Shown piece by piece: positions 54,701 through 62,888 of a stretch of 64,000 nt of DNA. How positions within the stretch are numbered: position 1 is the stretch's first letter; every line of letters begins with the position of its first letter. The DNA lies in the NCBI GenBank assembly GCA_017550285.1, contig JAFZPP010000022.1:26896-90895 (forward strand). Direction: 5' to 3'. The DNA is from Oscillospiraceae bacterium. Its GTDB lineage: Bacteria > Bacillota > Clostridia > Oscillospirales > Ruminococcaceae. Under the pieces are notes generated by a model. The model was not told the origin of the DNA and ran no database searches. It was given only the letters and a program-made list of their open reading frames with translations. The translations under genes were made by a program, and so were the position numbers.

Positions 54701-55892
54701 CCAGCTTCTCTGCAAGTGCCGTGATCTGTTCGTCGTCCCGATTGTCATACAGCAAAACGACTGTGCTGCTTTTGGGGAAAATCTCGGCAATCGGGTCTTC
54801 CACGCCGATATAATAGCTGATACCGGTGCGCTGCTGGAGCAGATAGGCTCCGGCAAACAGTGCAGCAAAACAGATTGTCAGCGGCACACGCAGCTTGTTG
54901 CAGAGCTTTGCCAGACCGCCGGTCGGAATATTCGGGGTAGGTTTAGCTGTTTTTTCAAGCAGACGGGAGAACAGCAGGAGCAGCCCCGGCAGCACCAGAA
55001 ACACACAGACGACACTGAGAAACACGCCCTTTGCCAGCACCACGCCCATATCAAAGCCAATCTTGAAGCTCATGAACACCATTGCGAGCAGACCGACGAC
55101 GGTCGTCAGGGAACTGCTGGAAATGGAGGAAAACGCGCCGACGATTGCCGATTTCATGGCTTCCTGTTTATCGGAAGTTCCGGCAAGCTCCTGACGGTAA
55201 CGGTTGGTTAGAATAATGGAATAATCAATCGAAAGAATAAGCTGCAAAATGGCAGCGACAGAGAAGGTCTTTTCGGAAATCTCACCTAGAAAGATATTCG
55301 TGCCGAGGTTGACTGCAACTGCAATGCCGATCGTGAACAGGAATAAAAACGGCTCAATCCATGAACCGCACATGATAATCAGAATCAGCGTCAACAGTAC
55401 GACTGCCGTGATCACGACCCATGTCGGCAGATCAGGTCCGTTCGTGCTGTCGTTTTGATACTGCATTTCATGCTGTGCAAAATCCGATTCAAGTGCCTGC
55501 TCAATCGCAAGCTCCTCCACAGTGCTGTAATCATACTCCGTGTGCAGCAGATATTTCGTGTATTCACCGCGGTTGTAGTTCTCATCGTCCGGTTTATAGT
55601 CAACATCCGTTACATACTGAATGCCGGCAAGCTTCTCCTGCATGTTGGTTTTCTGCTGCGGCGTCAGCCCTATGAACATGACTCGGATCGTGTAGTCCGG
55701 ATCCACATCCGGAAATTCCGCGTCCATGATGTCCATGCCGATTTTCATAGAGGAACTGTCCGGCAGATATTTCGTCATGTCAGTATTGATTCCAACCTTT
55801 GGGATCAGGAACCCGCACAGTCCGGTCAGCAGCAGAACTGCAATCAGAATAATTGTTCTTTTCTCAACAATAAAGTCCGCAATCTTCTTCAT
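51753..55892 (-). CDS. Giant MMPL/RND-type membrane protein with tandem extracellular helical repeats
   Basis: 1379 residues from ATG 55892 (AAGGAG upstream); the longer open frame upstream runs through the promoter and tetR region and is not used. MMPL layout: first helix at 9-30 (RTIILIAVLLLTGLCGFLIP), small outside domain, five helices about 160-330 (YSIILTNRYRQELAGTSDKQ), then a huge outside part, and five helices about 1195-1365 (GSTIDYGILFSNYYREN). Between about residues 460 and 1150 lie about nine repeats of near 80 residues, each beginning (M)T..EF..FL..DVL and ending in a GM/D-x3-LF.LYY pattern. Likely exports lipids or peptides; divergent tetR suggests drug or stress induction. Confidence 0.88.
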   Translation of the reverse strand: MKKIADFIVEKRTIILIAVLLLTGLCGFLIPKVGINTDMTKYLPDSSSMKIGMDIMDAEFPDVDPDYTIRVMFIGLTPQQKTNMQEKLAGIQYVTDVDYKPDDENYNRGEYTKYLLHTEYDYSTVEELAIEQALESDFAQHEMQYQNDSTNGPDLPTWVVITAVVLLTLILIIMCGSWIEPFLFLFTIGIAVAVNLGTNIFLGEISEKTFSVAAILQLILSIDYSIILTNRYRQELAGTSDKQEAMKSAIVGAFSSISSSSLTTVVGLLAMVFMSFKIGFDMGVVLAKGVFLSVVCVFLVLPGLLLLFSRLLEKTAKPTPNIPTGGLAKLCNKLRVPLTICFAALFAGAYLLQQRTGISYYIGVEDPIAEIFPKSSTVVLLYDNRDDEQITALAEKLEQQDNVKSAANYSNTLARQHTAADMVDAINDLSGSMGSSKKRDINPDESLFNMLYYKYYGGETGRIKASEFMCFLMEDVLTNETFKDYISEDMTKNTDMIKKFSDAAALRKPMNAAELGEFFGMKQADCEQLFLYYFIKHEGAETKQMTVSQFVDFVLNDLAKDKTYAEMFDEDKLSQMKLLHNFTDKDALQKKCTVKQITDMLSMKEDDAKLLFVYYFAKQKDYEPKPMTIQALTAFLKNDVASDKTFSAYFQGDTAEKIGQLAAFTDPAQITAERDAAGLAQYLSMDTAYVQQLFRMDTSIWDYSQTTLTIPEFTAFLEKKMQDPTLGGSFDDAARTKLGSLKRITDLAASGQALPASALAQILQMDEGMISQLFMGYSAQTGQNVTAMPLTDFVDFLVTAILPNPDYAQYFNAETTANLRMMQQLCHAADSGAAFHSYEYAQMFGMDEKQIKLFFALYYGTDDRTMSLYDFVSYLQSDVLQNPMIAAKMDAGAAEKIGMLKNIMDMALSGKTLSYRDTAGVFGMDADTMKLLYTLKDSQNATWEITPAEIVAFLNDNQKPLSALADAAMLEKIGLLKNITDAVSADEKLDEARLAELTGMDAGQAQQLSLLYTYKKGDTAGWKLSTEQFVGFLADEVLNAPEMSDRIGADDRKKLTSASAVIKAVLSGTQYTSEEMAALFDGMTEDMDANAIKMLYLYHDANQSPDKTKTMSIEQLMNYLNDTLIYDDTFKPMLDDETAADIRKYAVDLNDGIRQLKGERYSRLILSVTIPEEGEETKAFYDQINAACSNLRGDYHMIGSSAMNDEMSRTFGKEYLFITVLTAAAIFLVVLLTFRSIAVPVILVLLVQCGVYITVTVIGFQGYSIHYLALMIVQCILMGSTIDYGILFSNYYRENRRTAPRAEALQMAFRGSIHTILTSGLIIVTVTAILGQCFGEPTIEQICQTISIGATSTILLIVFILPGILTCLDRFTAGKHRLQ

Positions 55893-55929
55893 GAAAACAC
55901 TCCTTGACAGTTTCAGATTCACATGATAT

Positions 55930-55965
55930 AATATAACATACATCAGTTGTAAAGTCAACCAACTG
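55930..55965. promoter_or_regulatory. MMPL promoter and TetR-type operator
   Basis: On the minus strand TTGACT (55958-55953), 17 bases, TATATT (55935-55930). A 22-base inverted repeat, CAGTTG (55944-55949) and CAACTG (55960-55965), with inner GTTG/CAAC symmetry covers the -35, as expected for the operator of the divergent TetR gene. Confidence 0.75.
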
Positions 55966-56051
55966 TTTATCTGATATTGATGTGCGGCATACAGAATGAG
56001 CTGTTTTTGCCGCAAAGTCAACACATCCCGAAAAAATGTTGAGGTGAACGC

Positions 56052-56576
56052 ATGGAGAACCAGCGGATACGACTGACCAAACGAATGCTGAAAGAAGCAC
56101 TCGTCCGGCTTCTGGAGAACAAATCCATTGACAAAATCACAGTCTATGAGCTTTGTGGTGAGGCAGAGATCAACCGCACAACCTTTTATAAATACTACAG
56201 CAGTCCGTTTGCGCTGCTGGAGGATATACAGGCGGATTTTCTGTACGAGCTGGAGAACAGTTTGCGGGAAAATGACCACCCGATCAGCCTGCTGAATATC
56301 CTGACCTATATTGATACGCACAGAACGTCATGCAGGGCGCTGCTGCGGTCCGCGTCGGATACCGGTATTCTGCAAAAAATCCTCTCTCTTTCGCTGATCA
56401 TGCAGAAGATGGAGAAGCAATTTGTGCCGCGTTATACCGGTTCCCGGAAAGAATATGCGATAGAGTTTGTGGCGTTTGGTTCGTATGCAATCGTGAAAAA
56501 ATGGCTGCTGTCAGAACAGCCGGAACCGCCGGAGGAAATCACTGCACTCATACTGGAACTGATCGGAGATATTTGA
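56052..56576 (+). CDS. TetR/AcrR-family transcriptional regulator
   Basis: 174 residues behind TTGAGGTGA. N-terminal HTH about 8-55 (RLTKRMLKEALVRLLENKSI, ITVYELCGEAEINRTTFYKY) is typical TetR. The ligand domain (about 70-174) is the short C-terminal type with LLRSASDTGILQKILSLSLI and EYAIEFVAFGSYAIVKKWLL, as in the DhaS-like subgroup. It faces the MMPL exporter across a shared palindrome, so it probably represses that gene and itself until a ligand binds. Confidence 0.9.
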   Translation: MENQRIRLTKRMLKEALVRLLENKSIDKITVYELCGEAEINRTTFYKYYSSPFALLEDIQADFLYELENSLRENDHPISLLNILTYIDTHRTSCRALLRSASDTGILQKILSLSLIMQKMEKQFVPRYTGSRKEYAIEFVAFGSYAIVKKWLLSEQPEPPEEITALILELIGDI

Positions 56577-56605
56577 ACGGTGTGCCGGTATTCATTCGGA
56601 ACCTT

Positions 56606-56683
56606 TGGTGGAAACCGCCTGCGGAATGGTACATCGGGAAATGAATACAGAGAACCGCCGTCTGCGTTATTGCAGGCGGCGGT
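56606..56683 (+). repeat. AbrB-minigene element, tail-only copy (G)
   Basis: GGAATGGTACATCGGGAAATGA matches the last codons of the family (…WYIGK stop), and the closing hairpin ACCGCCGTCTGC/GCAGGCGGCGGT (56654-56683) matches copy D. No AbrB part or leader precedes it; the flanking sequence to the left is the end of tetR. Confidence 0.7.
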
Positions 56684-56816
56684 AATCATTATGAAAGATA
56701 AGTCAGATTCTATCCAAGAGCAGCAAAACCGCGCTGATTCCGGCTGACAGTAAAGCCAATGACCAATCATGTTCCGGTGAAAGTTTCGGAACCAGAATTC
56801 CTGCCGAACGGAAGAT

Positions 56817-57040
56817 TCACAAATACTGCGAAAGGAAATCCCAATGATTCAGTATCAGCATGGATGCGCCCAGTAAGGTCAGCACTGCACCGGTCACAAG
56901 TCCGACTGTCCGGTTTTTCACGCGGCTGGCAAAGCGCGCGGAATACAGCGAAGCAGCCGTCGCAGCAATGATACAGACAAGCATTACATTCCATTTATCC
57001 AGTAAAATCGCGGGGGGAATCAGAATGTGGCTGACCGATC
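56817..57040 (-). pseudogene. TauE/SafE-type membrane permease, C-terminal fragment
   Basis: A minus-strand frame of about 70 codons with no start reads SHILIPPAILLDKWNVMLVC, IIAATAASLYSARFASRVKN, RTVGLVTGAVLTLLGASMLI and stops at 56817. Two hydrophobic helices joined by a basic loop (SARFASRVKNR) resemble the end of TauE/SafE sulfite-exporter family proteins. A stop closes the frame upstream near 57041. Confidence 0.5.
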
Positions 57041-57080
57041 AATCATGCGATCATACCGTTTTATATGAAAAATAATTCCA

Positions 57081-57372
57081 ATGCATAGAATTCTTCAAAA
57101 GGCAAACAATACCTCTATGCTATCCAAAATAGCGAAATTAAAACAGGAGGCTTAGAATGAAAGCAACAGGTATTGTACGCAGAATCGACGATTTAGGACG
57201 GGTGGTAATCCCGAAAGAAATACGCAGAACGATGCGACTGCGAGACGGCGCCCCCTCACTGAAATCATTGACACAGGATTTGGTGTTCTGTATGGGAATT
57301 GAGGCAGCGAAGGAACGGTACATCGGAATGTAAACAAGACAAACAGGAGCAGCCGCCTGCGGGCAGCTGCTC
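57081..57372 (+). repeat. AbrB-minigene element, copy E
   Basis: Leader block CAAACAATACCTCTATGCTAT (from 57103), hairpin GCTAT-CCAAA-ATAGC (57119-57133), AAACAGGAGG, ORF, and closing hairpin GAGCAGC/GCTGCTC (57347-57372). Confidence 0.8.
57157..57333 (+). CDS. 58-residue AbrB-N-terminal mini-protein, copy E
   Basis: AbrB start (MKATGIVRRIDDLGRVVIPK, EIRRTMRLRDGAP) joined to SLKSLTQDLVFCMGIEAAKE then RYIGM and TAA. Here GDP has become GAP, but the reading frame across the C-run is the same as in copies A, B and C. Convergent with the aldo/keto reductase gene. Confidence 0.7.
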   Translation: MKATGIVRRIDDLGRVVIPKEIRRTMRLRDGAPSLKSLTQDLVFCMGIEAAKERYIGM

Positions 57373-57447
57373 TTCTATTATGCTTTATACCTGAACCTGT
57401 TTCATTGATAACGCGATCTTTTTATCCTAATATAACCGGTTTGGCAT

Positions 57448-58377
57448 TTACGGCAGGAATTTACCGGATGCAAGATACAGCGCATACCAGTCATGATGTG
57501 AAATCGTCACATCGCCGGCTGCACAGATATCCTTAATGTGCGCAGGATTCATTGTGCCAATGATTGCCTGCATCTTCGCGGGATGCCGCAGAATCCAGGC
57601 GATCGCGACAGCGGCTTTTGAGGCATGCTCTCGTTCTGCAATCTCGCCGAGGGCTTTGTTCAGCTCCGGAAAATCCGGATTGTCAATGAATGTGCCGCCA
57701 AACATGCCGATCTGCAGCGGCGACCATGCCTGTACCGTGATATCATGCAGACGACAGTAATCAAGCGCGCTGCCGTCGCGGCTGATTGAGAAATCGGTCG
57801 TTTTGTTGTTCATATACAGCGGCTGGTCGATCAGCTGCGACTGCTCCAGTGACAGCTGCACCTGATTGATCACAAGCGGCTGCTTCACATATTTTTTCAG
57901 CAGTTCGATCTGCATCGGCATGAGATTGCTGACACCGAAAAAGCGCACCTTTCCTGCCTGTTCGAGCAAGTTAAATGCTTCCGCGACTTCTTCCGGATCA
58001 AAGAGCAGATCGGGACGGTGCAGCAGCAGTGTATCGAGGTACTCCACGCCCAGTCTTCTCAAACTGTCATCGACGCTGGAAAGGATGTTTTCCTTTGTCC
58101 AGTCAAATTCGTTCCGGTCAAAGCAGAGACCGCACTTGCTCTGAATGACAATATCCTCGCGCTTTAAGCCGGTCAGCGGGAAAGCTTCGCAAAAGCGTGT
58201 TTCAGCTGCACCGCTTTCGCCGTAGCAGGTCGCATGGTCAAAGAAGTTGATGCCGCAGTCAAATGCTGTGCGGATGACCTTTGCCGCACCCTCTTTGGAG
58301 AGTGCCGGCATCCGCATACAGCCCTGAATGATCGCAGATACCTGCTGCGGTCCGTTTGCGATATTGATGTATTTCAT
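57448..58377 (-). CDS. Aldo/keto reductase, YdhF-like
   Basis: 309 residues. TIM-barrel AKR: IIQGCMRMPALSKEGAAKVI, INFFDHATCYGESGAAETRF with Asp and Tyr of the catalytic tetrad, IVIQSKCGLC (Lys), DTLLLHRPDLLFDPEEVAEA (His), and a C-terminal NADP-binding region with AWILRHPAKMQAIIGTMNP. It overlaps the DXS-like gene by 4 bases, ending a minus-strand operon in which the first gene also contains an AKR domain. Substrate unknown. Confidence 0.88.
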   Translation of the reverse strand: MKYINIANGPQQVSAIIQGCMRMPALSKEGAAKVIRTAFDCGINFFDHATCYGESGAAETRFCEAFPLTGLKREDIVIQSKCGLCFDRNEFDWTKENILSSVDDSLRRLGVEYLDTLLLHRPDLLFDPEEVAEAFNLLEQAGKVRFFGVSNLMPMQIELLKKYVKQPLVINQVQLSLEQSQLIDQPLYMNNKTTDFSISRDGSALDYCRLHDITVQAWSPLQIGMFGGTFIDNPDFPELNKALGEIAEREHASKAAVAIAWILRHPAKMQAIIGTMNPAHIKDICAAGDVTISHHDWYALYLASGKFLP

Positions 58378-60134
58378 TGTTTGCCTCCTTCAAAAACATC
58401 CTTGTAAATCTGCTCCGGTGTCAGGTGGTTGGCTTTCAGCACATCCTCAACTGCATACCGGTCCAGAAATTCCTTTTTCAGTCCGAAGCAATGCACTTTC
58501 ATGTCCGACGGACCGAAGAACCGTGCGATCTTTTCGCCGAATCCGCCGTTCAGGATACCGTCCTCCAGCGTGATCACGGTGTCATGATCTGCTTTCAGCT
58601 GTTCCAGCATTGCATCATCCAGACCGGTGATATACCGCGGATTGATCAGCGTCGGTGCAATACCGGTTTTCTCTGCAATCAGCTTCGCAAGTGCTTCGCC
58701 GATCTGATAAAAATCACCGAGCGCAAGAATCGCCGTTTTTGTGCCCTGCTGTATGACCTGATAGCGGTTCAGGCTGTTGTAATCCGTATCGACCGGCTGC
58801 GCGGTGTGATGCACGCCGTTGCAGGGAATTCGTATCGCAACCGGATATTTGTCCTGTTCGATACTCCATTCCAGCATCGCGAAATATTCTTCGCAGTTTG
58901 TCGGCGCAAGATAGACGAGATTCGGAATGTTGGACATCATAGCGATATCGAAGATGCCGAGATGCGTGATATCGTGCATACCGTATACAGATGCGGTATT
59001 GACAAGAAGCGTCGCGGGATTGGAATTGATGCAGAGATCCTGTGAAAGCTGATCGTATGTTCGCTGGAAGAAGCTGGAATGTGTTGCAAAGACAGGCTTG
59101 CCGCCGCTTTTCGCAATGCCTGATGCCATTGCAATTGCGTGTTCCTCTGCAATGCCGACGTCAATAAACTGCGCGCCGGCATCCTTTCGTTTATCCGGCG
59201 AAAAGCCGATGCAGACCGGGACGGCAGCGACCATTGTGACTACACGCTTGTCCGCTTTCATCTTTTTCAGCAGAAACTCACAGGTCAGATCACCGTAGTT
59301 TTCACCGCTGCCTGAGGCCGGCGATTTGCCGGTTTCCGGATCAAACGGCATATGCCAGTGCCAGTTTTCCTTCTCGGTTTCCGCCGGCGTATAACCCTTT
59401 CCTTTTTTCGTGACGATGTGCACAACGGTCGGATGATCAATGTCCTTTACAGCAGAGAATGCTTCGATCAGTGCTGCGATATTATTTCCGTCCGCCACAA
59501 AGCGATAATCCAGCCCCATTGCACGGAACAGGTTGTTGCAGCAGCTGCCGTTTGATTCACGCAGTGCTTTGAGATTCTGATACAGACCGCCGTGGTTTTC
59601 TGCGATCGACATATCATTGTCATTGACGACGATGATGAAATTGCTGCCGAGTTCAGCAGCAAAATCAAGACCTTCCAGTGCCTCGCCGCCGCTCAGTGAA
59701 CCGTCCCCGATAATTGCGATGACATTGCCGGTTTCGCCTTTGAGATCACGGCTCTTTGCAAGTCCGCAGGCAAGGCTCACCGATGTGGAGGTGTGTCCGA
59801 CATTGAAAAAGTCGTGTTCGCTTTCCTCCGGGTTTGTATAGCCGGATACATCGCCGAAACAGGCATCGTCAAAAAATGCGTCTTTTCGTCCGGTCAGGAT
59901 TTTATGTGTATAGCACTGATGCGATACATCAAATACGAATTTGTCCTTCGGCGACTCGAATACGTAATGCAGCGCGATTGTCGCCTCGACGATTCCGAAA
60001 TTCGGCCCGAAATGACCGCCGCATTTGGAAAGCCGGTTCATCAATCCGCTGCGGATTTCTGCTGCAAGCGCGGTCAGTTGTGCTGTGTTAAGTTCTTTGA
60101 TGTCAGCGGGTGAGTGGATAGATTCAATCAGCAT
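58374..60134 (-). CDS. 1-deoxy-D-xylulose-5-phosphate synthase-like transketolase
   Basis: 586 residues, AGGAGTAATC upstream. TPP motif GDGSLSGGEALEGLDFAAEL with Asn in NDNDMSIAENHGG, catalytic Glu in VGIAEEHAIAMASGIAKSGG, and a three-domain DXS layout ending ITGLDDAMLEQLKADHD, LEDGILNGGFGEKIARFFG. It departs from housekeeping DXS in places: HSSFFQRTYDQLSQDL (usual YSTFLQRAYDQ) and SVYGMHDITHLGIFDIAM in the pyrimidine-domain loop (usual GEDGPTHHGxFD). It is also about 30 residues short. It may be a paralog with a different acceptor rather than the MEP-pathway enzyme. Confidence 0.85.
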   Translation of the reverse strand: MLIESIHSPADIKELNTAQLTALAAEIRSGLMNRLSKCGGHFGPNFGIVEATIALHYVFESPKDKFVFDVSHQCYTHKILTGRKDAFFDDACFGDVSGYTNPEESEHDFFNVGHTSTSVSLACGLAKSRDLKGETGNVIAIIGDGSLSGGEALEGLDFAAELGSNFIIVVNDNDMSIAENHGGLYQNLKALRESNGSCCNNLFRAMGLDYRFVADGNNIAALIEAFSAVKDIDHPTVVHIVTKKGKGYTPAETEKENWHWHMPFDPETGKSPASGSGENYGDLTCEFLLKKMKADKRVVTMVAAVPVCIGFSPDKRKDAGAQFIDVGIAEEHAIAMASGIAKSGGKPVFATHSSFFQRTYDQLSQDLCINSNPATLLVNTASVYGMHDITHLGIFDIAMMSNIPNLVYLAPTNCEEYFAMLEWSIEQDKYPVAIRIPCNGVHHTAQPVDTDYNSLNRYQVIQQGTKTAILALGDFYQIGEALAKLIAEKTGIAPTLINPRYITGLDDAMLEQLKADHDTVITLEDGILNGGFGEKIARFFGPSDMKVHCFGLKKEFLDRYAVEDVLKANHLTPEQIYKDVFEGGKQ

Positions 60135-60157
60135 AGATTACTCCTTTTCTGTTCAGA

Positions 60158-62002
60158 TCAAAGATCCGGATGTTCGCCGGACCATCCTCTTGGGGGCAGG
60201 CAGGATAGATATGACATATCATCAACAGAAATCGTGAAGCCGAAAATGTCAAGATTCTCCAGCATACGCTCTTTGGAAGAGGCTTTCGGAATGACGGGGA
60301 TGCCGCGTTGATTGAGATATCTGAGGAGCAGCTTCGCAGCGGAGCAGCAGTATTTTGCTGCGATCTTTGTGATTTCCGGATCGTTCAGCAGTTTTGCTCT
60401 GCCGAGCGGGCTCCATGCCTGCGGCAGAATGCCCTGTTCTCTGAGATAGCCGAGCGCATATTCCTGCATATATCCGGCGTGCAGCTCCAGCTGATCGACC
60501 ATCGGCCGGATGCGGGCTGACTCCAGAAGCGGACGGATATGATGCGGCAGGAAGTTTGACAGACCGATCACGCGAATCCTGCCCTGTGTATACAGGTCTT
60601 CCATTGCAGTCCACGACTGCCGGACCTTATCCAGCCAGTCCGGGTCATCCGCTTCATTTTTCGGCCAGTGAATCAGGTACATATCCAGATAATCTGTTTT
60701 CAGCTTCCGGCAGGATTCTTCAAATGAAGAAAGCGTATTTTCCCTGCCGAGATCTGTCGGCCAGACCTTGCTGCACAGGAAAATCTCTTCACGCGGGATA
60801 CCGGATTTTACGATTGCTTCGCCGATCTCCGCTTCATTCTCGTAGAATTTCGCTGTGTCAATATAGCGGTATCCGGCATCGAGCGCATCAAGCACAGTCT
60901 GTATCCCGTTCATTGTAGAGAGATATGAGCCGAATCCGACAGCAGGAATCTCTGTGCCGCTTGGGAGAATGAACGATTTCCGTGCATCAGCATATCCGAC
61001 TGCATCAAGAATCCGGTCGAGCAGACGCATATTTCGGAGCGAAAAGTCCTCTGTGATATGCGGTGTTGCATTGCCGCGGATACAGGCATTCATCTGTTCG
61101 ATCTCCAGCGCGTAATTTGAGCCGGTCGTGACTGTTTCCGTGCGGGTAATCCGTTCGCCGTTTCCGTTTTTTACGGTTACCTCAAAGGTGAGCGTGCCTG
61201 CACCGTTGTATTCGGCATCCGAGCGGATACAGCCTTTTTCACCGTGGATAAACAGCCTGTCATAGCGGTCGCAGGTATCTGTTCCGAGAATCATTCCGGC
61301 GTGGAATGAAGCTCTTGCACCGTCTGCAAAGCCGATCATCACCGATGCCATATGATCGACGCCGGTGCTGTCGCATTCTGCATCTGCTTTGAGATACTGC
61401 ACCGGCGCATAGATCAGCGAGAGAATCATGGAAGTGCAGTAGCAGCCGACATCATAGATTCCGCCGCCGCCCTGTTCCTTGTGCAGCCGGAAATCCGATG
61501 AATACCCCTGAGTCAGGAATGCCGTGTCGATATAGTCAATTTTGCCGATTTCGCCGGATGCGATGATTTCTTTCAGTCGGCTGATATAAGGGCTGTGCAG
61601 ATATGCAAACGCTTCCATCAGAATCACACCGTTTTCCTTTGCCGCGGAGAACATTCTGCGCAGCTCGCTCTCATTCATTGCGGCCGGCTTTTCACAGAGC
61701 ACATGCTTTTTTGCTTTCAGCGCCTTGATCACCCACTCGCAGTGGAGATTGTTGGGAAGCGGGATATAGACCGCTTCGACCTCCGAGTCTGCGAGCAGAG
61801 CGTCATAGCCCTGATATGCCTTCCTGAAGCCGAAACGCGCTTTGAACGCTTCCGCCTTTTCGCGGCTCCTGCCTGCAATCGCATACAGCTCGCAGCCCTC
61901 TGCAATCTGCATACCGGGAATGGTGCATCCTGCCGCGATGCCCGCCGTGCCGAGCACGCCCCATCTGACAGGACGCATGGTTCCTGGTTTGTTGTTTTCC
62001 AT
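60158..62002 (-). CDS. Fusion of Gfo/Idh/MocA oxidoreductase and aldo/keto reductase
   Basis: 614 residues behind GAGGAGG. Residues about 8-330 are a Gfo/Idh/MocA dehydrogenase: Rossmann start WGVLGTAGIAAGCTIPGMQI, EAVYIPLPNNLH, HVLCEKPAAMNESEL, and a C-terminal domain with YDVGCYCTSMILSLIY. Residues about 345-610 are a complete AKR barrel: VGFGSYLSTMNGIQTV, YRYIDTAKFYENEAEIGEAI, FLCSKVWPTDLG, LDMYLIHWPKNEADD, VIPKASSKERM. Both domains keep cofactor and catalytic motifs. The pairing of two NAD(P)-dependent sugar oxidoreductases in one chain suggests sequential oxidation and reduction of one substrate, for instance epimerisation (inference). Confidence 0.88.
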   Translation of the reverse strand: MENNKPGTMRPVRWGVLGTAGIAAGCTIPGMQIAEGCELYAIAGRSREKAEAFKARFGFRKAYQGYDALLADSEVEAVYIPLPNNLHCEWVIKALKAKKHVLCEKPAAMNESELRRMFSAAKENGVILMEAFAYLHSPYISRLKEIIASGEIGKIDYIDTAFLTQGYSSDFRLHKEQGGGGIYDVGCYCTSMILSLIYAPVQYLKADAECDSTGVDHMASVMIGFADGARASFHAGMILGTDTCDRYDRLFIHGEKGCIRSDAEYNGAGTLTFEVTVKNGNGERITRTETVTTGSNYALEIEQMNACIRGNATPHITEDFSLRNMRLLDRILDAVGYADARKSFILPSGTEIPAVGFGSYLSTMNGIQTVLDALDAGYRYIDTAKFYENEAEIGEAIVKSGIPREEIFLCSKVWPTDLGRENTLSSFEESCRKLKTDYLDMYLIHWPKNEADDPDWLDKVRQSWTAMEDLYTQGRIRVIGLSNFLPHHIRPLLESARIRPMVDQLELHAGYMQEYALGYLREQGILPQAWSPLGRAKLLNDPEITKIAAKYCCSAAKLLLRYLNQRGIPVIPKASSKERMLENLDIFGFTISVDDMSYLSCLPPRGWSGEHPDL

Positions 62003-62073
62003 TTTTTGTATTCCTCCTCGAATTCGGCTGATTTTTCATCTCCTTTTGATGTCGCTTTTTTTCAGCTGATTTC

Positions 62074-62102
62074 ATTATAGCAGATTCTTTCGGGATTATC
62101 AA
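62074..62102 (-). promoter_or_regulatory. Promoter of the oxidoreductase-DXS-AKR operon
   Basis: On the minus strand TTGATA (62102-62097), 17 bases, TATAAT (62079-62074) with TGC before the -10. Confidence 0.8.
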
Positions 62103-62153
62103 TAGGAATGTGATAAAAACGGTCCGTGTATAAAGTGCTTGCTGTCTTCCATC

Positions 62154-62182
62154 TTGACATTCTGTACCTTTTCTGCTATGAT
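62154..62182 (+). promoter_or_regulatory. Promoter of the flavoprotein operon
   Basis: TTGACA (62154-62159), 17 bases, TATGAT (62177-62182) with TGC before the -10, back-to-back with the divergent operon's promoter. Confidence 0.8.
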
Positions 62183-62249
62183 GAAAATGCAAGAAAAAGC
62201 ATCAGGATTTTGTTTCCGTGACATTTTATGCAAATAAGGAGAAAACACC

Positions 62250-62888
62250 ATGAAAGTACTGATTCTCAACGGAAGTCCGCATCCAAACGGCAATACAGCT
62301 ATTGCTGCAGCGGAGCTAGTCAGAACCTTTGCCGCAGAGGGGATTGAAACGGAGGTCTGTCAGATCGGCAGCAAGAGCATCCGCGGCTGCATTGCCTGCG
62401 GAAAATGCGCAGAACTGGGCAGGTGCGTGTTTGACGATGCAGTCAATGAAGTTGCACAAAAGCTGGAACAAGCGGACGGTCTGATCGTTGCGTCGCCGGT
62501 ATATTACGCTTCCGCGAATGCGACGCTGATCGCCTGCCTTGACCGTCTGTTTTACAGCTCGCATTTCGACAAGACGATGAAGGTCGGAGCCAGTGTCGTG
62601 ATTGCAAGACGCGGCGGCTGTTCTGCAACCTTTGACGAGCTGAACAAGTATTTCACGATCAGCGGGATGCCGGTCGTATCCAGCCAGTACTGGAACAGCG
62701 TCCACGGAAGAAAGCCGGGAGAGGCTGCGAATGATGCGGAAGGTCTGCAAACGATGCGGACACTCGCACGGAATATGAGCTTTCTGATGAAATCCATTGC
62801 GCTCGGCAGGGAACAGTACGGTCTGCCGGAGAAAGAACCATGGCAGTGCACGCACTTTATCCGTGAAGATCTGGAGGGAGAATTATGA
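62250..62888 (+). CDS. NADPH-dependent FMN reductase / iron-sulfur flavoprotein
   Basis: 212 residues behind AAGGAGAAAAC. Flavodoxin-like fold with MKVLILNGSPHPNGNTAIAA (phosphate loop), SIRGCIACGKCAELGRCVFD (Cys group typical of iron-sulfur flavoproteins) and GLIVASPVYYASANATLIAC. It reduces FMN or quinone-like compounds. Its stop overlaps the next start (ATGA), so it is translationally coupled to the flavodoxin. Confidence 0.9.
   Translation: MKVLILNGSPHPNGNTAIAAAELVRTFAAEGIETEVCQIGSKSIRGCIACGKCAELGRCVFDDAVNEVAQKLEQADGLIVASPVYYASANATLIACLDRLFYSSHFDKTMKVGASVVIARRGGCSATFDELNKYFTISGMPVVSSQYWNSVHGRKPGEAANDAEGLQTMRTLARNMSFLMKSIALGREQYGLPEKEPWQCTHFIREDLEGEL

Noticed and set aside
55893..56321. 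Upstream extension of the MMPL frame to 56321
   Set aside because: It would cover the promoter, operator and the tetR coding start; ATG 55892 has AAGGAG and begins a typical membrane protein.
57138..57337. Minus-strand ORFs of about 61-90 codons opposite every mini-gene copy (for example 44802-45071, 46826-47158)
   Set aside because: They are open in several copies simply because the plus-strand repeat is conserved; they lack ribosome sites and changes there are not synonymous.
50457..62330. Repeat relation between the ATG-proximal parts of the genes at 50457 and 62250
   Set aside because: Both start with the flavin phosphate loop of the same protein family; the DNA similarity is that of ordinary paralogs, not a mobile repeat.
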